Notes: generated by a model from the sequence alone, not told the origin. 64,000 nt of DNA from Haladaptatus litoreus (GCF_900156425.1 NZ_FTNO01000002.1:42060-106059); one strand, 5' to 3'. Shown: positions 17,404 through 26,656, counted from the stretch's first letter. Numbers and translations: made by a program.

Positions 17404-18753
17404 TTACCGGAGCAGTGGCGACCCGTCGGCACACGGGCCGAGATCCGGCCCAAACGGCGAATCGTCGGGGTCGATGGGTCGAATCTGGCGGTAGTCGGTC
17501 GAACGCTCCGCGGGCGTTCGACCGATTGCAGTTATCATCTCGACGTACTCCTCGAACGAGCGGAACTCGCCGAACTCGCCGCCTGCGCGTTTCGTGATTT
17601 CTTCGGAAAGGATGGTTCCCATGAAGTCGTTCGCGCCACAGGAGAGCATTTTCAATCCCTGTGCGTCGCCGTACTTCACCCACGAGGATTGGATGTTGTC
17701 GATGTTGTCGAGGAAGAGTCGAGAAACCGCAATCATCAGTTCGTCTTCGTGCGTGGTCGCGCCAGCATCGACCATGCCGCGCTCGTACAGCGGCGTGTTT
17801 TGATGGACGAACGAGAGGGGAACGAACTCCGTTATCGTCCCCGTCCGGTCTTGAAGGTCGCGAACGCGCTCTAAGTGCATGACGCGGTGCATCTCGTTTT
17901 CGACGTGGCCGTACATGATGGTCGCGGTCATGTCGAGTCCGACGCTGGCGGCGGCCTCCATCGATTCCAGCCACTCGTTCGTGTCGATTTTGCCGGGGCA
18001 GATGACGCGACGAACTTCGTCCACCAGAATTTCGGCGGCGGTTCCCGGCACGCTTGCGAGGCCCGCCGATTGCAGTTTTCGGAACACTTCTTCGTACTCC
18101 CAGTTCGTTCCGCGCCGGGCGTGGTACGCTTCTTCCGGCGTCATCGAGTGGACGTGAATCCCGGGAAGGTTCATCGCCCGAAGGTGTTCGACGTAGGTTC
18201 GCGGGTCGATTTCGTAGGCGTCGGGCGATTTGTAGTTCAAATCGCCGCGGTCGCTCGCTTCGAGGATTTCGCGGTGTTCTTCGTCCAAGATGATTCCGGG
18301 GTGGAGTCCGCTCACGGAGGTGACTTCGTAGATTCCGCGGTCACGTGCGTCAGACACGATTTCGCGCGACTCTTCGGGCGTCTTCGTGAATCCGCCGTGT
18401 TCGCCAGCACCGACTTCGAAGTTCTGTGCCGTATTCTTGAAATTGCAGAACAGACAGCCGGTGTTGCAGGCCGTCGTGACGTTGTTGTTCAGGTTGGCAA
18501 CGAAGGTGACGCAGTCGCCGACCATCTCCTCCCTGCGCCGGTCTGCGACCTCCAGCACTCGCTCTTTCCTCCCGATGTCGATGCCGGGCGAATTGGTGCC
18601 GGTCGTCAACAGCTCGACGCCGTCTGCAACCGTCAGGCGCTCGCCGGTTCGCGCTTTTTCGAGCGCGTTCTCGAACGACTGGTCGGTTTCGGGGACGTGT
18701 TCGAATCCGAACTGCCCCCGCGGAACGTTGCTCTCCGCGCGCACGTTAGCCAT
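17404..18753 (-). CDS. cofH: 7,8-didemethyl-8-hydroxy-5-deazariboflavin synthase subunit CofH
   Basis: A 449-residue radical SAM protein. The cluster motif CX3CX2C is at Cys96, Cys100 and Cys103 ('ACNTGCLFCNF'). CofH couples the tyrosine-derived imine to the ribityl-diaminouracil precursor; with CofG it yields F0 for coenzyme F420. Diagnostic stretches include 'SGLHPGIILDEEH' and 'HSMTPEEAYH'. It is divergent from purC across a 144-nt promoter region. cofC, cofG and cofH thus lie within 9 kb, not in one operon. Confidence 0.96.
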   Translation of the reverse strand: MANVRAESNVPRGQFGFEHVPETDQSFENALEKARTGERLTVADGVELLTTGTNSPGIDIGRKERVLEVADRRREEMVGDCVTFVANLNNNVTTACNTGCLFCNFKNTAQNFEVGAGEHGGFTKTPEESREIVSDARDRGIYEVTSVSGLHPGIILDEEHREILEASDRGDLNYKSPDAYEIDPRTYVEHLRAMNLPGIHVHSMTPEEAYHARRGTNWEYEEVFRKLQSAGLASVPGTAAEILVDEVRRVICPGKIDTNEWLESMEAAASVGLDMTATIMYGHVENEMHRVMHLERVRDLQDRTGTITEFVPLSFVHQNTPLYERGMVDAGATTHEDELMIAVSRLFLDNIDNIQSSWVKYGDAQGLKMLSCGANDFMGTILSEEITKRAGGEFGEFRSFEEYVEMITAIGRTPAERSTDYRQIRPIDPDDSPFGPDLGPCADGSPLLR

Positions 18754-18865
18754 AGGCCTTCATCCAGTTCGACCGTGAAAAAGCGGTGGGTCACGGCAGA
18801 ATCCATCGCACGAGTATGTATATTGTTCGGTCACATGTCGGCTCATTTCAGCACGAGGATGGAAA

Positions 18866-18875
18866 CTTCTTAGTC
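18866..18875 (+). promoter_or_regulatory. TATA-like box of purC
   Basis: CTTCTTAGTC lies centred about 27 nt before the purC ATG at 18898 in the cofH-purC divergent region, giving a likely leaderless transcript. Confidence 0.45.
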
Positions 18876-18897
18876 CGGGGACGGCAGACCACATACC

Positions 18898-19917
18898 ATG
18901 ACGAGTGTGAAGGAGTTCCGGGTCGAGCGCGAACCGACGCCGGACTCCCTCGGACGCGGCTCGTTCGTCTTTACTGACGACTACTCGGTGTTCGACTGGG
19001 GCAAGATGCCCGACGAAATCGCGGACAAAGGCGCGAGCCTCTGCACCATGGGGGCGTTCAACTTCGAACTGCTCGAAGACGAGGGGATTCCGACCCACTA
19101 CCGGGGCGTCGTTTCCGATGGCGAAGTCGTCCCACTCGCGGATGCAACCTCGCCACCGACAGAGATGGCAATCGACCTCACGCAGGTTCCCAACCTCCCA
19201 CGCGAGGGGCGAAACTACGACTACGACCTGTTCCACAGCGGGGCCGACGACAACTACCTCATCCCGCTCGAAATCGTCTTCCGGAACAGCGTCCCGGTCG
19301 GTTCGAGCCTTCGCCGCCGTACCAAACCCGCAGACCACGGCCTCGACTTCCCGGAGTGGCCCGAGGGCGCGGTACAACTGGAAAAGCCGGTGGTCGAGTT
19401 CTCCACGAAATACGAGGAAGAAGACCGCTACCTCTCCCGGCGGGAGGCCGACACAATCGCCGGAAAGGCCAGCGTCGAAACCCTCGTAGACCTCGCCCAC
19501 GAGGTAAACGACATTATCACCCGACAGGCCGCGGAAGCCGATCTCGTCCACGAGGACGGGAAAATCGAATGTCTCTACTACGACGGCGAGATCCGGGTCG
19601 GCGACGTGGTCGGCACGTTCGACGAAAATCGCTTCACCTTCTACGGCCAGCAAGTGAGCAAGGAGTTCATCCGGCAGTATCACAAGCGCGAACAGGAAAA
19701 ATGGGTCGATGCAGTGTACGACGCGAAAGAACGCGCGAAAAAACAGGACATCGCCGACTGGAAATCGCTCTGCGAGGAACAACCGCAACCGCTCCCGGAC
19801 GACGTGCTGACCGCCGCCCACGACCTGTACGCCGCAGGTGCCAACGCCTACGTCGGCCGCGACTTTTTCGACGCCCCGGAACTCGAAGACGCCGTTATGG
19901 CGATTAAGGATTTGTAA
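18898..19917 (+). CDS. purC: Phosphoribosylaminoimidazole-succinocarboxamide synthase
   Basis: A 339-residue SAICAR synthetase joining aspartate to CAIR with ATP in purine synthesis. Family sequence includes '[21 protein letters not shown]' early on, '[17 protein letters not shown]' and '[18 protein letters not shown]'. It is longer than bacterial PurC (about 240 residues), as haloarchaeal members are. It is the third purine gene in the window but is not linked to purS/purQ. Downstream is a family A palindromic element. Confidence 0.93.
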   Translation: MTSVKEFRVEREPTPDSLGRGSFVFTDDYSVFDWGKMPDEIADKGASLCTMGAFNFELLEDEGIPTHYRGVVSDGEVVPLADATSPPTEMAIDLTQVPNLPREGRNYDYDLFHSGADDNYLIPLEIVFRNSVPVGSSLRRRTKPADHGLDFPEWPEGAVQLEKPVVEFSTKYEEEDRYLSRREADTIAGKASVETLVDLAHEVNDIITRQAAEADLVHEDGKIECLYYDGEIRVGDVVGTFDENRFTFYGQQVSKEFIRQYHKREQEKWVDAVYDAKERAKKQDIADWKSLCEEQPQPLPDDVLTAAHDLYAAGANAYVGRDFFDAPELEDAVMAIKDL

Positions 19918-20032
19918 GGCAGTTCGTGGACTGGTTTCGAAAACGGTGTGGCGAAAAGTGATTTTGTCGTGAGGACTTCGACTGCCAAGTGTCCACTTTC
20001 TCTCTGATGAAACAGTTCGTGGTGACACGACA

Positions 20033-20223
20033 GTTGCAGATGCCGACTCCAAATCGTCGTCACTCAACCGCTCACTCGTAGCTTCGCTACTCGTTCTCTT
20101 GTTCGCTCGCCCGTCGCCACGGAAAGAGCGTGTCTCTTTCCGTGGCGACGGGCGACGCGAGAAACGAGCGACTGGAAGGAGCGAGTGACGAGTGAGGGCG
20201 TGGCTTGGAGTCGGAATTGCAAC
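20033..20223. repeat. Palindromic intergenic element, family A copy 2
   Basis: A compact 191-bp copy in the 383-nt gap after purC. Terminal inverted repeats: GTTGCAGATGCCGACTCCAA at 20033 against TTGGAGTCGGAATTGCAAC ending at 20223. The core is a perfect 22-bp stem, 20107-20128/20134-20155, with a 5-nt CGTGT loop. A small GTAGC/GCTAC hairpin is at 20078-20090. No gene is supportable here; a long antisense frame is a GC-rich artefact. Confidence 0.78.
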
Positions 20224-20300
20224 CATCAAAACGACACCACCCACATTCGAAACTTATCACCACACAAGATTCACAAGAAAATCAGTGTCCGCGATTCACG

Positions 20301-20672
20301 CTAGTACTCGACTTCGACGGAACTGCCGAGGTATTTCGAAATCACTTCGGAAACCGAGTCGGCCTTGAAATCCTCCAAATTCGTCGCAATCTCGGCTTTC
20401 AGGGCGTCGTAGTATTCTTCGTCCGTTTCGAAGGCACGGAAGTCAACACTCGTCACCGGAACGCCGAGAGCATCGCTCGTCAAGTCGCGGAAATACCGCT
20501 CATCGCCGATGTCGCCGCGCCAGAGGTTGTCGCGGAAGAACAGCCAACCGTCCTCGCCCGGCGGGTCGGCCTGCCGGGACATTCGGGTTTCGAACTCCCG
20601 CGGTTCGAGCGAGAGGCCGGAGACGGTCGGTTCGAGGCGGAATCGAACCGCGAAGACGTAGCGGGCGTCCAT
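20301..20672 (-). CDS. LWR-salt family protein
   Basis: A 123-residue haloarchaeal protein named for its conserved Leu-Trp-Arg motif, seen here at residues 50-52 ('DNLWRGDIGDERYFRDL'). The family is restricted to halophilic archaea and has no known function. Its start overlaps the stop of the pterin dehydratase gene by one base (TGATG), so the two are cotranscribed. Confidence 0.85.
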   Translation of the reverse strand: MDARYVFAVRFRLEPTVSGLSLEPREFETRMSRQADPPGEDGWLFFRDNLWRGDIGDERYFRDLTSDALGVPVTSVDFRAFETDEEYYDALKAEIATNLEDFKADSVSEVISKYLGSSVEVEY

Positions 20673-20947
20673 CAGCGAACGTCGTCGAATCGCTCCGCCA
20701 TGTCCACGTCCTTGGTGGTGATTCCACCCTCCTCGTGGCTGGTCAGGCGCACCTCGACCTCTTTATAACCGATGATGATTTCCGGATGGTGGAACTCCTC
20801 CTCGGAGATTTCGCCGACTTCGGAGGCGAACGCGACACCTTTGAGATAGTCGTCGAACTCGTAGGTGCGGGTGATTTCGTCGCCCTCGCGCTCCCAACCG
20901 CTCGGCATTCGCGTCTGAACCTCGTCGTCGGAAAGCAAGTCTGCCAT
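20672..20947 (-). CDS. 4a-hydroxytetrahydrobiopterin dehydratase (PCD/DCoH)
   Basis: A 91-residue pterin-4a-carbinolamine dehydratase. The family signature is complete: Glu49, His53-His54-Pro55, Tyr61 and His71 with the standard spacings ('EEEFHHPEIIIGYKEVEV'). It regenerates pterin cofactor after aromatic hydroxylation; prokaryotic relatives are also linked to molybdopterin metabolism. No hydroxylase is nearby. It is first gene of a two-gene unit with the LWR-salt protein. Confidence 0.93.
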   Translation of the reverse strand: MADLLSDDEVQTRMPSGWEREGDEITRTYEFDDYLKGVAFASEVGEISEEEFHHPEIIIGYKEVEVRLTSHEEGGITTKDVDMAERFDDVR

Positions 20948-21019
20948 ACGGAACCGGACGGTTGGAATTAAGATAAAAGCGTTTGCCGCCTGTGTGGTAT
21001 GTTCGCCACAATAGGGAAG

Positions 21020-22318
21020 TCAGTCGTCCGCGGCAGATTCGAGTTGGTTCGCGATGAACGCAGGTGGTTCGTCACCGAACTCGGGGTCGAACAGTTGAAG
21101 CGCGGTGTTGATCGTCGTCCAGTCGTCCTTCGCCGCCGCGTCTCGCAGACTCTTCGTCGGCGGCGCGAGCAGTTGAGAAACCAACGCGTCGGCCATGGAT
21201 TCCACGACGGCCCGCTGGTCTTCGTCCATGCCCTGCGACTCAAGTCGGGCGAGTGCGGTCTGTAGTTCGCGCTCTTTCACTCGCTCCGCACCCTCGTACA
21301 TTGCGGCGATGGCTTCGTCCGCGCGCTTTCGTTTGTACTGTTCGAGCAGGTTCTCGAACTCGCGGTCGACCATCGTCTCGACCGATTCGGCAGCGGCGCG
21401 TCGTCTGCTTCGGGTTTCGTCCGTTACGGATTCCAGCGCGGCCATGTCGTGTACAGTAACGCCGTCCAGCGCGGCCACCGCGGGCGAGACGTCCCGCGGT
21501 TGTGCGATGTCCACGACCAGCGTTTCGCCACAGTCCGAGAGCAGGTCTGTGTCAAGGACGTGCCCGTCGCTTCCGGTCGCCGTGACGACGACATCCGTGC
21601 GAGGAAGACAGGCCGGAAGTGCTTCCAATCCGACCGCACGAGCGTCCAGTAGCTCGATTTCCTCCGCGACCGTTTCCGCTCGCTCAATCGAGCGGTTGGC
21701 GACGATGAGCGTCTCGATTTCGGCGTCGGCCAGCGCGTGGGCCGTGATGGTTCCCATCTCGCCCGCGCCGACGACGAGCGCCGTCGCGCCGTCCAAGTCG
21801 CGCTGTTCGTCTGCGAGCGCGACCGCGGCACTGCCGATGGAGACGACACCCTCGTTGATTGCCGTCTCCGTGCGAGCGCGCTCGCCGACGTGAATCGCCT
21901 TCATGAGCGCCTCTTCGAGCATCGGCCCGATAGCGCCGATTGCTCGCGCGGATTTGTACGCACTGCGAACCTGCCCGATAATCTGGTCTTCGCCGAGGAC
22001 GATGGATTCCAATCCTGCCGTGACGCGGAGGAGGTGGCGAAGGCTCTCTTCGTGGCCCATCGTGACGACCGCGTGGTCTTCGACATCGGGTGCAAACTCC
22101 GCGAGGACGGCCGCACCAGCGGTCGGCGTGTCGGTGACGATGTACGCCTCGAACCGGTTACACGTCTGCAGCGCGAACGCCTCCGAGACGCCGGGTTCCT
22201 CGACGAGTCGAGCGACGACCGCCTGCTGGTCGGTGTGACAAGCTGTCGCAACGTCGTCAAGAGACGCCCGGTCGTGGGAGACGCGAACGCCAGAGATAAC
22301 GCCGCCGCTCCCCGTCAC
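21020..22318 (-). CDS. hemA: Glutamyl-tRNA reductase
   Basis: A 432-residue GluTR, first committed enzyme of C5 tetrapyrrole synthesis, reducing Glu-tRNA to glutamate-1-semialdehyde with NADPH. The catalytic nucleophile is Cys53 in 'LQTCNRFEAY'. 'GEDQIIGQVRSAYKSAR' and the NADPH-binding 'ALVVGAGEMGTITAHAL' follow, then the helical dimerisation tail. The ATG at 22318 follows a TATA box at leaderless spacing. No other heme gene is adjacent within the window. Confidence 0.96.
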   Translation of the reverse strand: MTGSGGVISGVRVSHDRASLDDVATACHTDQQAVVARLVEEPGVSEAFALQTCNRFEAYIVTDTPTAGAAVLAEFAPDVEDHAVVTMGHEESLRHLLRVTAGLESIVLGEDQIIGQVRSAYKSARAIGAIGPMLEEALMKAIHVGERARTETAINEGVVSIGSAAVALADEQRDLDGATALVVGAGEMGTITAHALADAEIETLIVANRSIERAETVAEEIELLDARAVGLEALPACLPRTDVVVTATGSDGHVLDTDLLSDCGETLVVDIAQPRDVSPAVAALDGVTVHDMAALESVTDETRSRRRAAAESVETMVDREFENLLEQYKRKRADEAIAAMYEGAERVKERELQTALARLESQGMDEDQRAVVESMADALVSQLLAPPTKSLRDAAAKDDWTTINTALQLFDPEFGDEPPAFIANQLESAADD

Positions 22319-22340
22319 AGCTTTTGCCTCCGGCGGAAAG

Positions 22341-22350
22341 AGAATATACA
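22341..22350 (-). promoter_or_regulatory. TATA box of hemA
   Basis: Read on the minus strand the site is TGTATATTCT, centred about 27 nt upstream of the hemA ATG, giving a predicted leaderless transcript. Confidence 0.6.
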
Positions 22351-22466
22351 GTTCATACGAAACGCTCCCAGTCTTTGTATCAGACCGTTAGAATGGGCCA
22401 TATGTAAATGCTTCTGACTCGCCGCCGTATTGCCGCAGACGGTCGGTCGTCTAGCAACTATAATTT

Positions 22467-22868
22467 CTATCCTTCGACGCCTGTAACTTCGAAACCGAGG
22501 TCGCGGATACCGTCCAAAATTCCCTGTTGGTCGGCGCTTGCTTCGTAGTAAAACACCACGTCGAACGTGCCGTTACGGAGCAGTTGTTGGCACTCCCAGA
22601 CAAACTCCTCGCCGTCGAGTGTCAGCCCTTGATGTTGGTTCGAGGAGAAATCGGTGTCGTCGGTGCCGGAGTAGACGTAGGTGTCTTTCGGGTCGTGACC
22701 CGCATTTTCGGCGATAACGTCGCCGATGTCCACGCAGGCTTGGTGCATCTCGATGTCCGCATCGCTCCCGAGGTCGGAGTGAACAATGGCCCCGTTGAGT
22801 TCTATCTCGCCCGGTTCCAGCAGTTGTTGCGTACGTCGATAGAGGTCGTCGTCGATGACGCTGTCCAT
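22467..22868 (-). CDS. DUF5778-like haloarchaeal protein
   Basis: A 133-residue acidic protein starting at the ATG at 22868 (MDSVIDDDLYRRT). The sequence 'LEPGEIELNGAIVHSDLGSD' and 'FSSNQHQGLTLDGEEFVWE' match my memory of the haloarchaeal DUF5778 family. No catalytic motif stands out. A longer in-frame start at 22934 is unlikely given the basic extension. It is a single-gene unit, function unknown. Confidence 0.78.
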   Translation of the reverse strand: MDSVIDDDLYRRTQQLLEPGEIELNGAIVHSDLGSDADIEMHQACVDIGDVIAENAGHDPKDTYVYSGTDDTDFSSNQHQGLTLDGEEFVWECQQLLRNGTFDVVFYYEASADQQGILDGIRDLGFEVTGVEG

Positions 22869-23003
22869 ATTCGATGGTATGCGGCCGACGTTATACGACC
22901 TACGGTTGCTTGCGTGGCTCACGACCACAGACACCGCTCAAAAATCGTGGTTTTCGCGCGGCAGTGTGAACTCCCGCGAGAAGTAATCGCTTCCGATACC
23001 GTC

Positions 23004-23198
23004 TTACAGGCGCGTGACGTTGGTCGCGCGTGGACCTTTGTCAGCCTGTTCGATGTCGAACTCGACTTCTTGGCCCTCTTCGAGGTCTGGGCCGCCAACG
23101 TCTTCCATGTGGAAGAAAACGTCTTCGTCTTCGTCGTCTGTTTCAATAAATCCGTAACCACCGGTCTCGTTGAAGAAGTCAACCGTACCTTTCGCCAT
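23004..23198 (-). CDS. cspA: Cold-shock domain protein
   Basis: A 64-residue single CSD OB-fold protein that binds single-stranded nucleic acid. RNP1 is 'GGYGFIET' (residues about 13-20) and RNP2 is 'DVFFHMED'. It is acidic, as haloarchaeal CspA proteins are. The start at 23198 is fixed by the family N-terminus MAKGTVDFFN. A leader of about 10 nt carries GGGAG before the ATG. Divergent from uppS. Confidence 0.95.
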   Translation of the reverse strand: MAKGTVDFFNETGGYGFIETDDEDEDVFFHMEDVGGPDLEEGQEVEFDIEQADKGPRATNVTRL

Positions 23199-23220
23199 TG
23201 CATTCTCCCAGAGTGATTCT

Positions 23221-23231
23221 ATAGTTAAAAA
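23221..23231 (-). promoter_or_regulatory. TATA box of cspA
   Basis: On the minus strand TTTTTAACTAT lies about 27 nt before the cspA ATG; it is one of the clearest promoter elements in the window. Confidence 0.6.
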
Positions 23232-23344
23232 GGTATGCAAGTCATCGTGCACATTGTGAGCATGCCCCATTGCAAATGAACAGCATTGGTGTCGTCCGGA
23301 AGACAAGGCTGATACCAGTTGGGTGAGTGAGAAAGAACAAGACG

Positions 23345-24262
23345 ATGTTGACGCGGGTTCGGCGACAGTTGGAAACAGCGTACGAGCGACATCTGCGGCG
23401 AACCATCTCGGGCGCTCCTACCCACGTCGCAGTCATTCAAGACGGAAACCGGCGCTACGCCACGAAACAGGGGGGAGAGGCCTCAGATGGTCACCGCGAA
23501 GGCGCGGAAACGACCGAGCGCGTCCTCGACTGGTGTGAGGACATCGGCGTCGAGGAACTGACGCTGTACGCCTTCTCGACCGAGAATTTCGAGCGTCCCG
23601 AACACGAGCGAGAGGCCCTGTTCGACCTACTGGAGAACAAACTGTACGAGTTCGCCGACGCGGAGCGCGTCCACGACAGCGGCGTCTGCATCCGCGCTAT
23701 CGGTGACGTAGCGGAACTCCCCGCCCGCGTCCGAAAAGCAGTGGACTACGCCGAGGGACAGACGCGCGACTACGACAACTTCGTCCTCAACATCGCGCTG
23801 GCATACGGCGGCCGAAACGAACTCCTCGGCGCGGCCCGCGACGTGGCCCACGAAGTCGAATCCGGTGACCTTTCCCCGACGGATATTTCAGTGGAAACCA
23901 TCGAATCGCGGCTCTACGACCGACCACTCCGCGACGTCGATCTCATCATCCGAACCGGCGGCGACGAGCGCACCAGCAACTTCCTCCCGTGGCACGCCAA
24001 CGGTAACGAAGCCGCCGTCTTCTTCTGTACGCCCTACTGGCCCGAGTTCTCGAAAATCGACTTCCTGCGCGCGGTGCGAACCTACGAATCCCGCGAGCAG
24101 TCGTTCCATCAGGCGAAAGTCCAGCGCGCAGTGGCACTGGTTCGGGCAATCGGCGGTGTGGAACTGGACGAAGCCCGCTCGATTATCCGGAAATTTAAGG
24201 AGTACGTGCCGGATGGGGTTTCGATGGATGAGTTGGAGAGCGAGGAGCGGACGACGGACTGA
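23345..24262 (+). CDS. uppS: Cis-prenyltransferase, catalytic subunit (UppS family)
   Basis: A 305-residue polyprenyl diphosphate synthase that extends allylic diphosphates with IPP to make the dolichol-type lipid carrier for N-glycosylation. The catalytic 'AVIQDGNRRYAT' gives Asp33. 'TLYAFSTENFERP' and 'IIRTGGDERTSNFLPW' are the substrate motifs. In the position where homomeric bacterial enzymes have the C-terminal RxG motif, this protein reads 'REQSFHQAK' and continues for another 50 residues. That pattern matches catalytic subunits of heteromeric enzymes. A partner-like paralogue is encoded at 30221-30829. ATG 23345 chosen over a GTG at 23327. Confidence 0.92.
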   Translation: MLTRVRRQLETAYERHLRRTISGAPTHVAVIQDGNRRYATKQGGEASDGHREGAETTERVLDWCEDIGVEELTLYAFSTENFERPEHEREALFDLLENKLYEFADAERVHDSGVCIRAIGDVAELPARVRKAVDYAEGQTRDYDNFVLNIALAYGGRNELLGAARDVAHEVESGDLSPTDISVETIESRLYDRPLRDVDLIIRTGGDERTSNFLPWHANGNEAAVFFCTPYWPEFSKIDFLRAVRTYESREQSFHQAKVQRAVALVRAIGGVELDEARSIIRKFKEYVPDGVSMDELESEERTTD

Positions 24263-24318
24263 GGAATCCAACTTCATTTTCCCCCGTCGGAAGGTTACAG
24301 CCCATCAAAAGCACTCGT

Positions 24319-25047
24319 TCAAACAATCGACAGGGCTGTGGCGATGATGAGACCGATTCCAAGCACGACTAACCCACCACTGAGAGCGAGCGAACGACGA
24401 TAGTTTCCGCTCAGTTCGTTAGTCAACTCGTCCTCGTCTCGGTCGGAGATGACGAACCGCTCGCCGTCAACGGGCTCGATGACGGCGTCGTCTGCCTGAA
24501 GCGGCGTCGTCGCTCCTCTTTCGGCGTGGACGTTTCCAAGGAGGTAGATGTCGTCACCGGGAGAGAGCGTTTGCTCGTAATATCGGCGGTCGCCGTGACT
24601 GTTGCCGACATCGACGAGGTTCGTAATCGACCCGGACTGCTCGCCGACGCTACTCTCGCCGGTGATGAACTCGCGGATGTATTGTGGTGTCTCCGATTCG
24701 GCTCCGACTTCGGTTACGGGCCAGTCCTTGAAGATGCACGTGAGGTCATCGACTGCGGTTCCGTTGTTCGCAATCGCCCTCTCGTTCGGCAACCAGTCGG
24801 TTCCATCATCTACGCGGTCGCCGATGTCCACCCGTATCTCTCCGGTTCCGTCATTGACGACGAACGGCACCGAGCGGATTCCGGACGCAAGCGTCTGCCA
24901 GTTCTCGGTACCGCCACTTTCCGACCACTCCTTTACTTCCCACGCCGCCAACAAGGTGTCCGGATTCTGTGCTGACCGACTCGAAAACTGACAGAAACGC
25001 CAATCTCGGTTCGATTTCCAACTCATCTCTTCACGAAAGAACACCAC
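24319..25047 (-). CDS. GIDE-domain membrane protein with shortened N-terminus
   Basis: A 242-residue protein with a GIDE-type domain ('AAWEVKEWSESGGTENWQTL', 'VPFVVNDGTGEIRVDIGDR') and one C-terminal transmembrane helix ('SLALSGGLVVLGIGLIIATA'). Haloarchaeal GIDE proteins normally begin with one or two membrane helices and a longer first half of the domain. Here the sequence enters the domain at about residue 30 after an unrelated short leader, so the 5' part appears lost or replaced. The start is a GTG at 25047, two bases past the stop of the upstream beta-helix gene. Confidence 0.7.
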   Translation of the reverse strand: MVFFREEMSWKSNRDWRFCQFSSRSAQNPDTLLAAWEVKEWSESGGTENWQTLASGIRSVPFVVNDGTGEIRVDIGDRVDDGTDWLPNERAIANNGTAVDDLTCIFKDWPVTEVGAESETPQYIREFITGESSVGEQSGSITNLVDVGNSHGDRRYYEQTLSPGDDIYLLGNVHAERGATTPLQADDAVIEPVDGERFVISDRDEDELTNELSGNYRRSLALSGGLVVLGIGLIIATALSIV

Positions 25048-25048
25048 G

Positions 25049-26422
25049 TTAAATCGAATCGTACACCGATTCGCCCAACTGCGACAGCGAACCGATTCCG
25101 CCCGTCTTTATATTTCGCGTCGTCGGCGTCGAACCCGGCGCGACGATTGGCGTCCCGCGAACCCGCAGTCGAGCGTCGTGAATTTCCGTCCCCCGACCGT
25201 CCTTGATCGTAATTCCATCCCGATTTCCGAAATGGTGCTGAACGGAAATCTCTTCGAATCGGCATCCGTCTCGTCCCGCGAGCAAGACAGCGGTTCCCTC
25301 TGGAGCAGTCCCGTACATCGAGACGTTTTCACAACTGACGTGAGTGTTCGACGGAAGCCGATTCATGCTCGGCATCGTTTCCGGGTCGTATTCGGTGGTT
25401 GGCGTGCGGATGTTGATGGCCGGGACGCTCTGGTTCGTCTGAATCGTCGTATTCCTAATTTTTGCGCTCCCGAACTGCTTTTCGACCACGATTCCGCCCG
25501 AACTGTACGTTCCGGTCAAATCCGTAATTTCGACCGTGCAATTGTCAATGACCGCGTTTGTTCCTTCCTCCAACCAAATGCCGCGCATGTTCGGCTTTGC
25601 CTTCGGATTTTTTGGGTTATCGACCCTAACAGTCGCGTTTTCCACCCGTGCACCGCTGGTTCCGCCGCCGATTCGAATCTGGTCGATGCCGTTGTTCGCG
25701 TAGGTTCCGCCGCGAATCACTAACGGGCCGGAGTGTGGGGAAGCGTAGAGTCCCTCCGCCCAGTGTTCGATGCGGCAGTCCACGAACTTCAGTGACCCAT
25801 CTCCCGTGTGCGTGAAAATCGCGTTTCCGTTGCGTGACCCGCCGCGCATGTCGAGCGAATCGACGAGCAGTGACGCAGACCGCTCGGGGACTTCAAGTTC
25901 AAGGGCACTGCGTGGATACGCTTCGCGGCTTCCCTCGAACGTCAGATTTCGCAGGACGTTCTTTCGGCCAGCGACCGAGAACGCGACGACTGGGGCGGAA
26001 GTCGGTGCCGTGTAGTCGAGCGTAAACCCGTCGAACAGAAGGTTGCGAACCGATTCCCCGTAAATCCAGTTTCCTTGTTCTGACGGTGGAACCAGCAGGG
26101 TTGCCCGATTTCCGATAAGTCCACAGTTCGAATAGCCGGAGAGGTCGAGGTTCGAGAGTCGGTACGTGCCGGGTGGGAAGTAAAGTAGTGTCCCGTTACT
26201 TACTAGTTCGCTAACTATTCCATCGACTTTCTCGGCACCAGTGCTATCCGCGTCCGTTCGCCCGAGGTCTACGATGGTTTCGAATCGATTGCGATACGGG
26301 GCGAGAACGGATTGTTTGCTCGGTTCCGAGATGCCGTCACATCCCGCAACTGCGGTTGCCAGCGCGACGCTGGCAACTCGGAGATAGTTTCGTCTGGTCG
26401 TTCCGTCGCTCGATGACCCCAT
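25049..26422 (-). CDS. Tat-exported lipoprotein with right-handed beta-helix
   Basis: A 457-residue secreted protein. The N-terminus has a twin-arginine signal ('TTRRNYLRVASVALATAV') ending in a lipobox AVAGC with Cys28, so it should be lipid-anchored outside the cell. The body is a pectate-lyase-like right-handed beta-helix: 'LLYFPPGTYRLSNLDLSG' cap followed by repeated short strands with Asn ladders. Active-site residues for a specific polysaccharide lyase are not recognisable. It resembles the protein at 28594-30177. The target is probably a polysaccharide or glycan (inference). Confidence 0.83.
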   Translation of the reverse strand: MGSSSDGTTRRNYLRVASVALATAVAGCDGISEPSKQSVLAPYRNRFETIVDLGRTDADSTGAEKVDGIVSELVSNGTLLYFPPGTYRLSNLDLSGYSNCGLIGNRATLLVPPSEQGNWIYGESVRNLLFDGFTLDYTAPTSAPVVAFSVAGRKNVLRNLTFEGSREAYPRSALELEVPERSASLLVDSLDMRGGSRNGNAIFTHTGDGSLKFVDCRIEHWAEGLYASPHSGPLVIRGGTYANNGIDQIRIGGGTSGARVENATVRVDNPKNPKAKPNMRGIWLEEGTNAVIDNCTVEITDLTGTYSSGGIVVEKQFGSAKIRNTTIQTNQSVPAINIRTPTTEYDPETMPSMNRLPSNTHVSCENVSMYGTAPEGTAVLLAGRDGCRFEEISVQHHFGNRDGITIKDGRGTEIHDARLRVRGTPIVAPGSTPTTRNIKTGGIGSLSQLGESVYDSI

Positions 26423-26656
26423 TCATCGGAACAACTGTCGTCCGCTATTTCGTAATTATGCGCGTAAAGCAAGTCAGACCGAACATAGTCGGGATAGGCA
26501 ACCCCTTCGAAAGCGGGTGTGAAAATGCGCGCATTTCGATGCTTTTCCTTACTGTCGAATCCACTCTCGGTTCGTGGGAGCAAAAAATCGTTCGCAGAAA
26601 GTCGTTCTGGTAGAATCTTATCTGTGCGCGGCGGCGAACAGGTTTCCAGACAGACG

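Noticed and set aside
18754..18897. A possible shared operator between cofH and purC.
   Set aside because: No palindrome or repeated motif beyond the TATA-like box was seen.
18760..20244. A long open frame antisense to purC and cofH start region (about 494 codons).
   Set aside because: It overlaps purC, which has clear family motifs. GC-rich haloarchaeal genes with strong third-position bias often leave open antisense frames.
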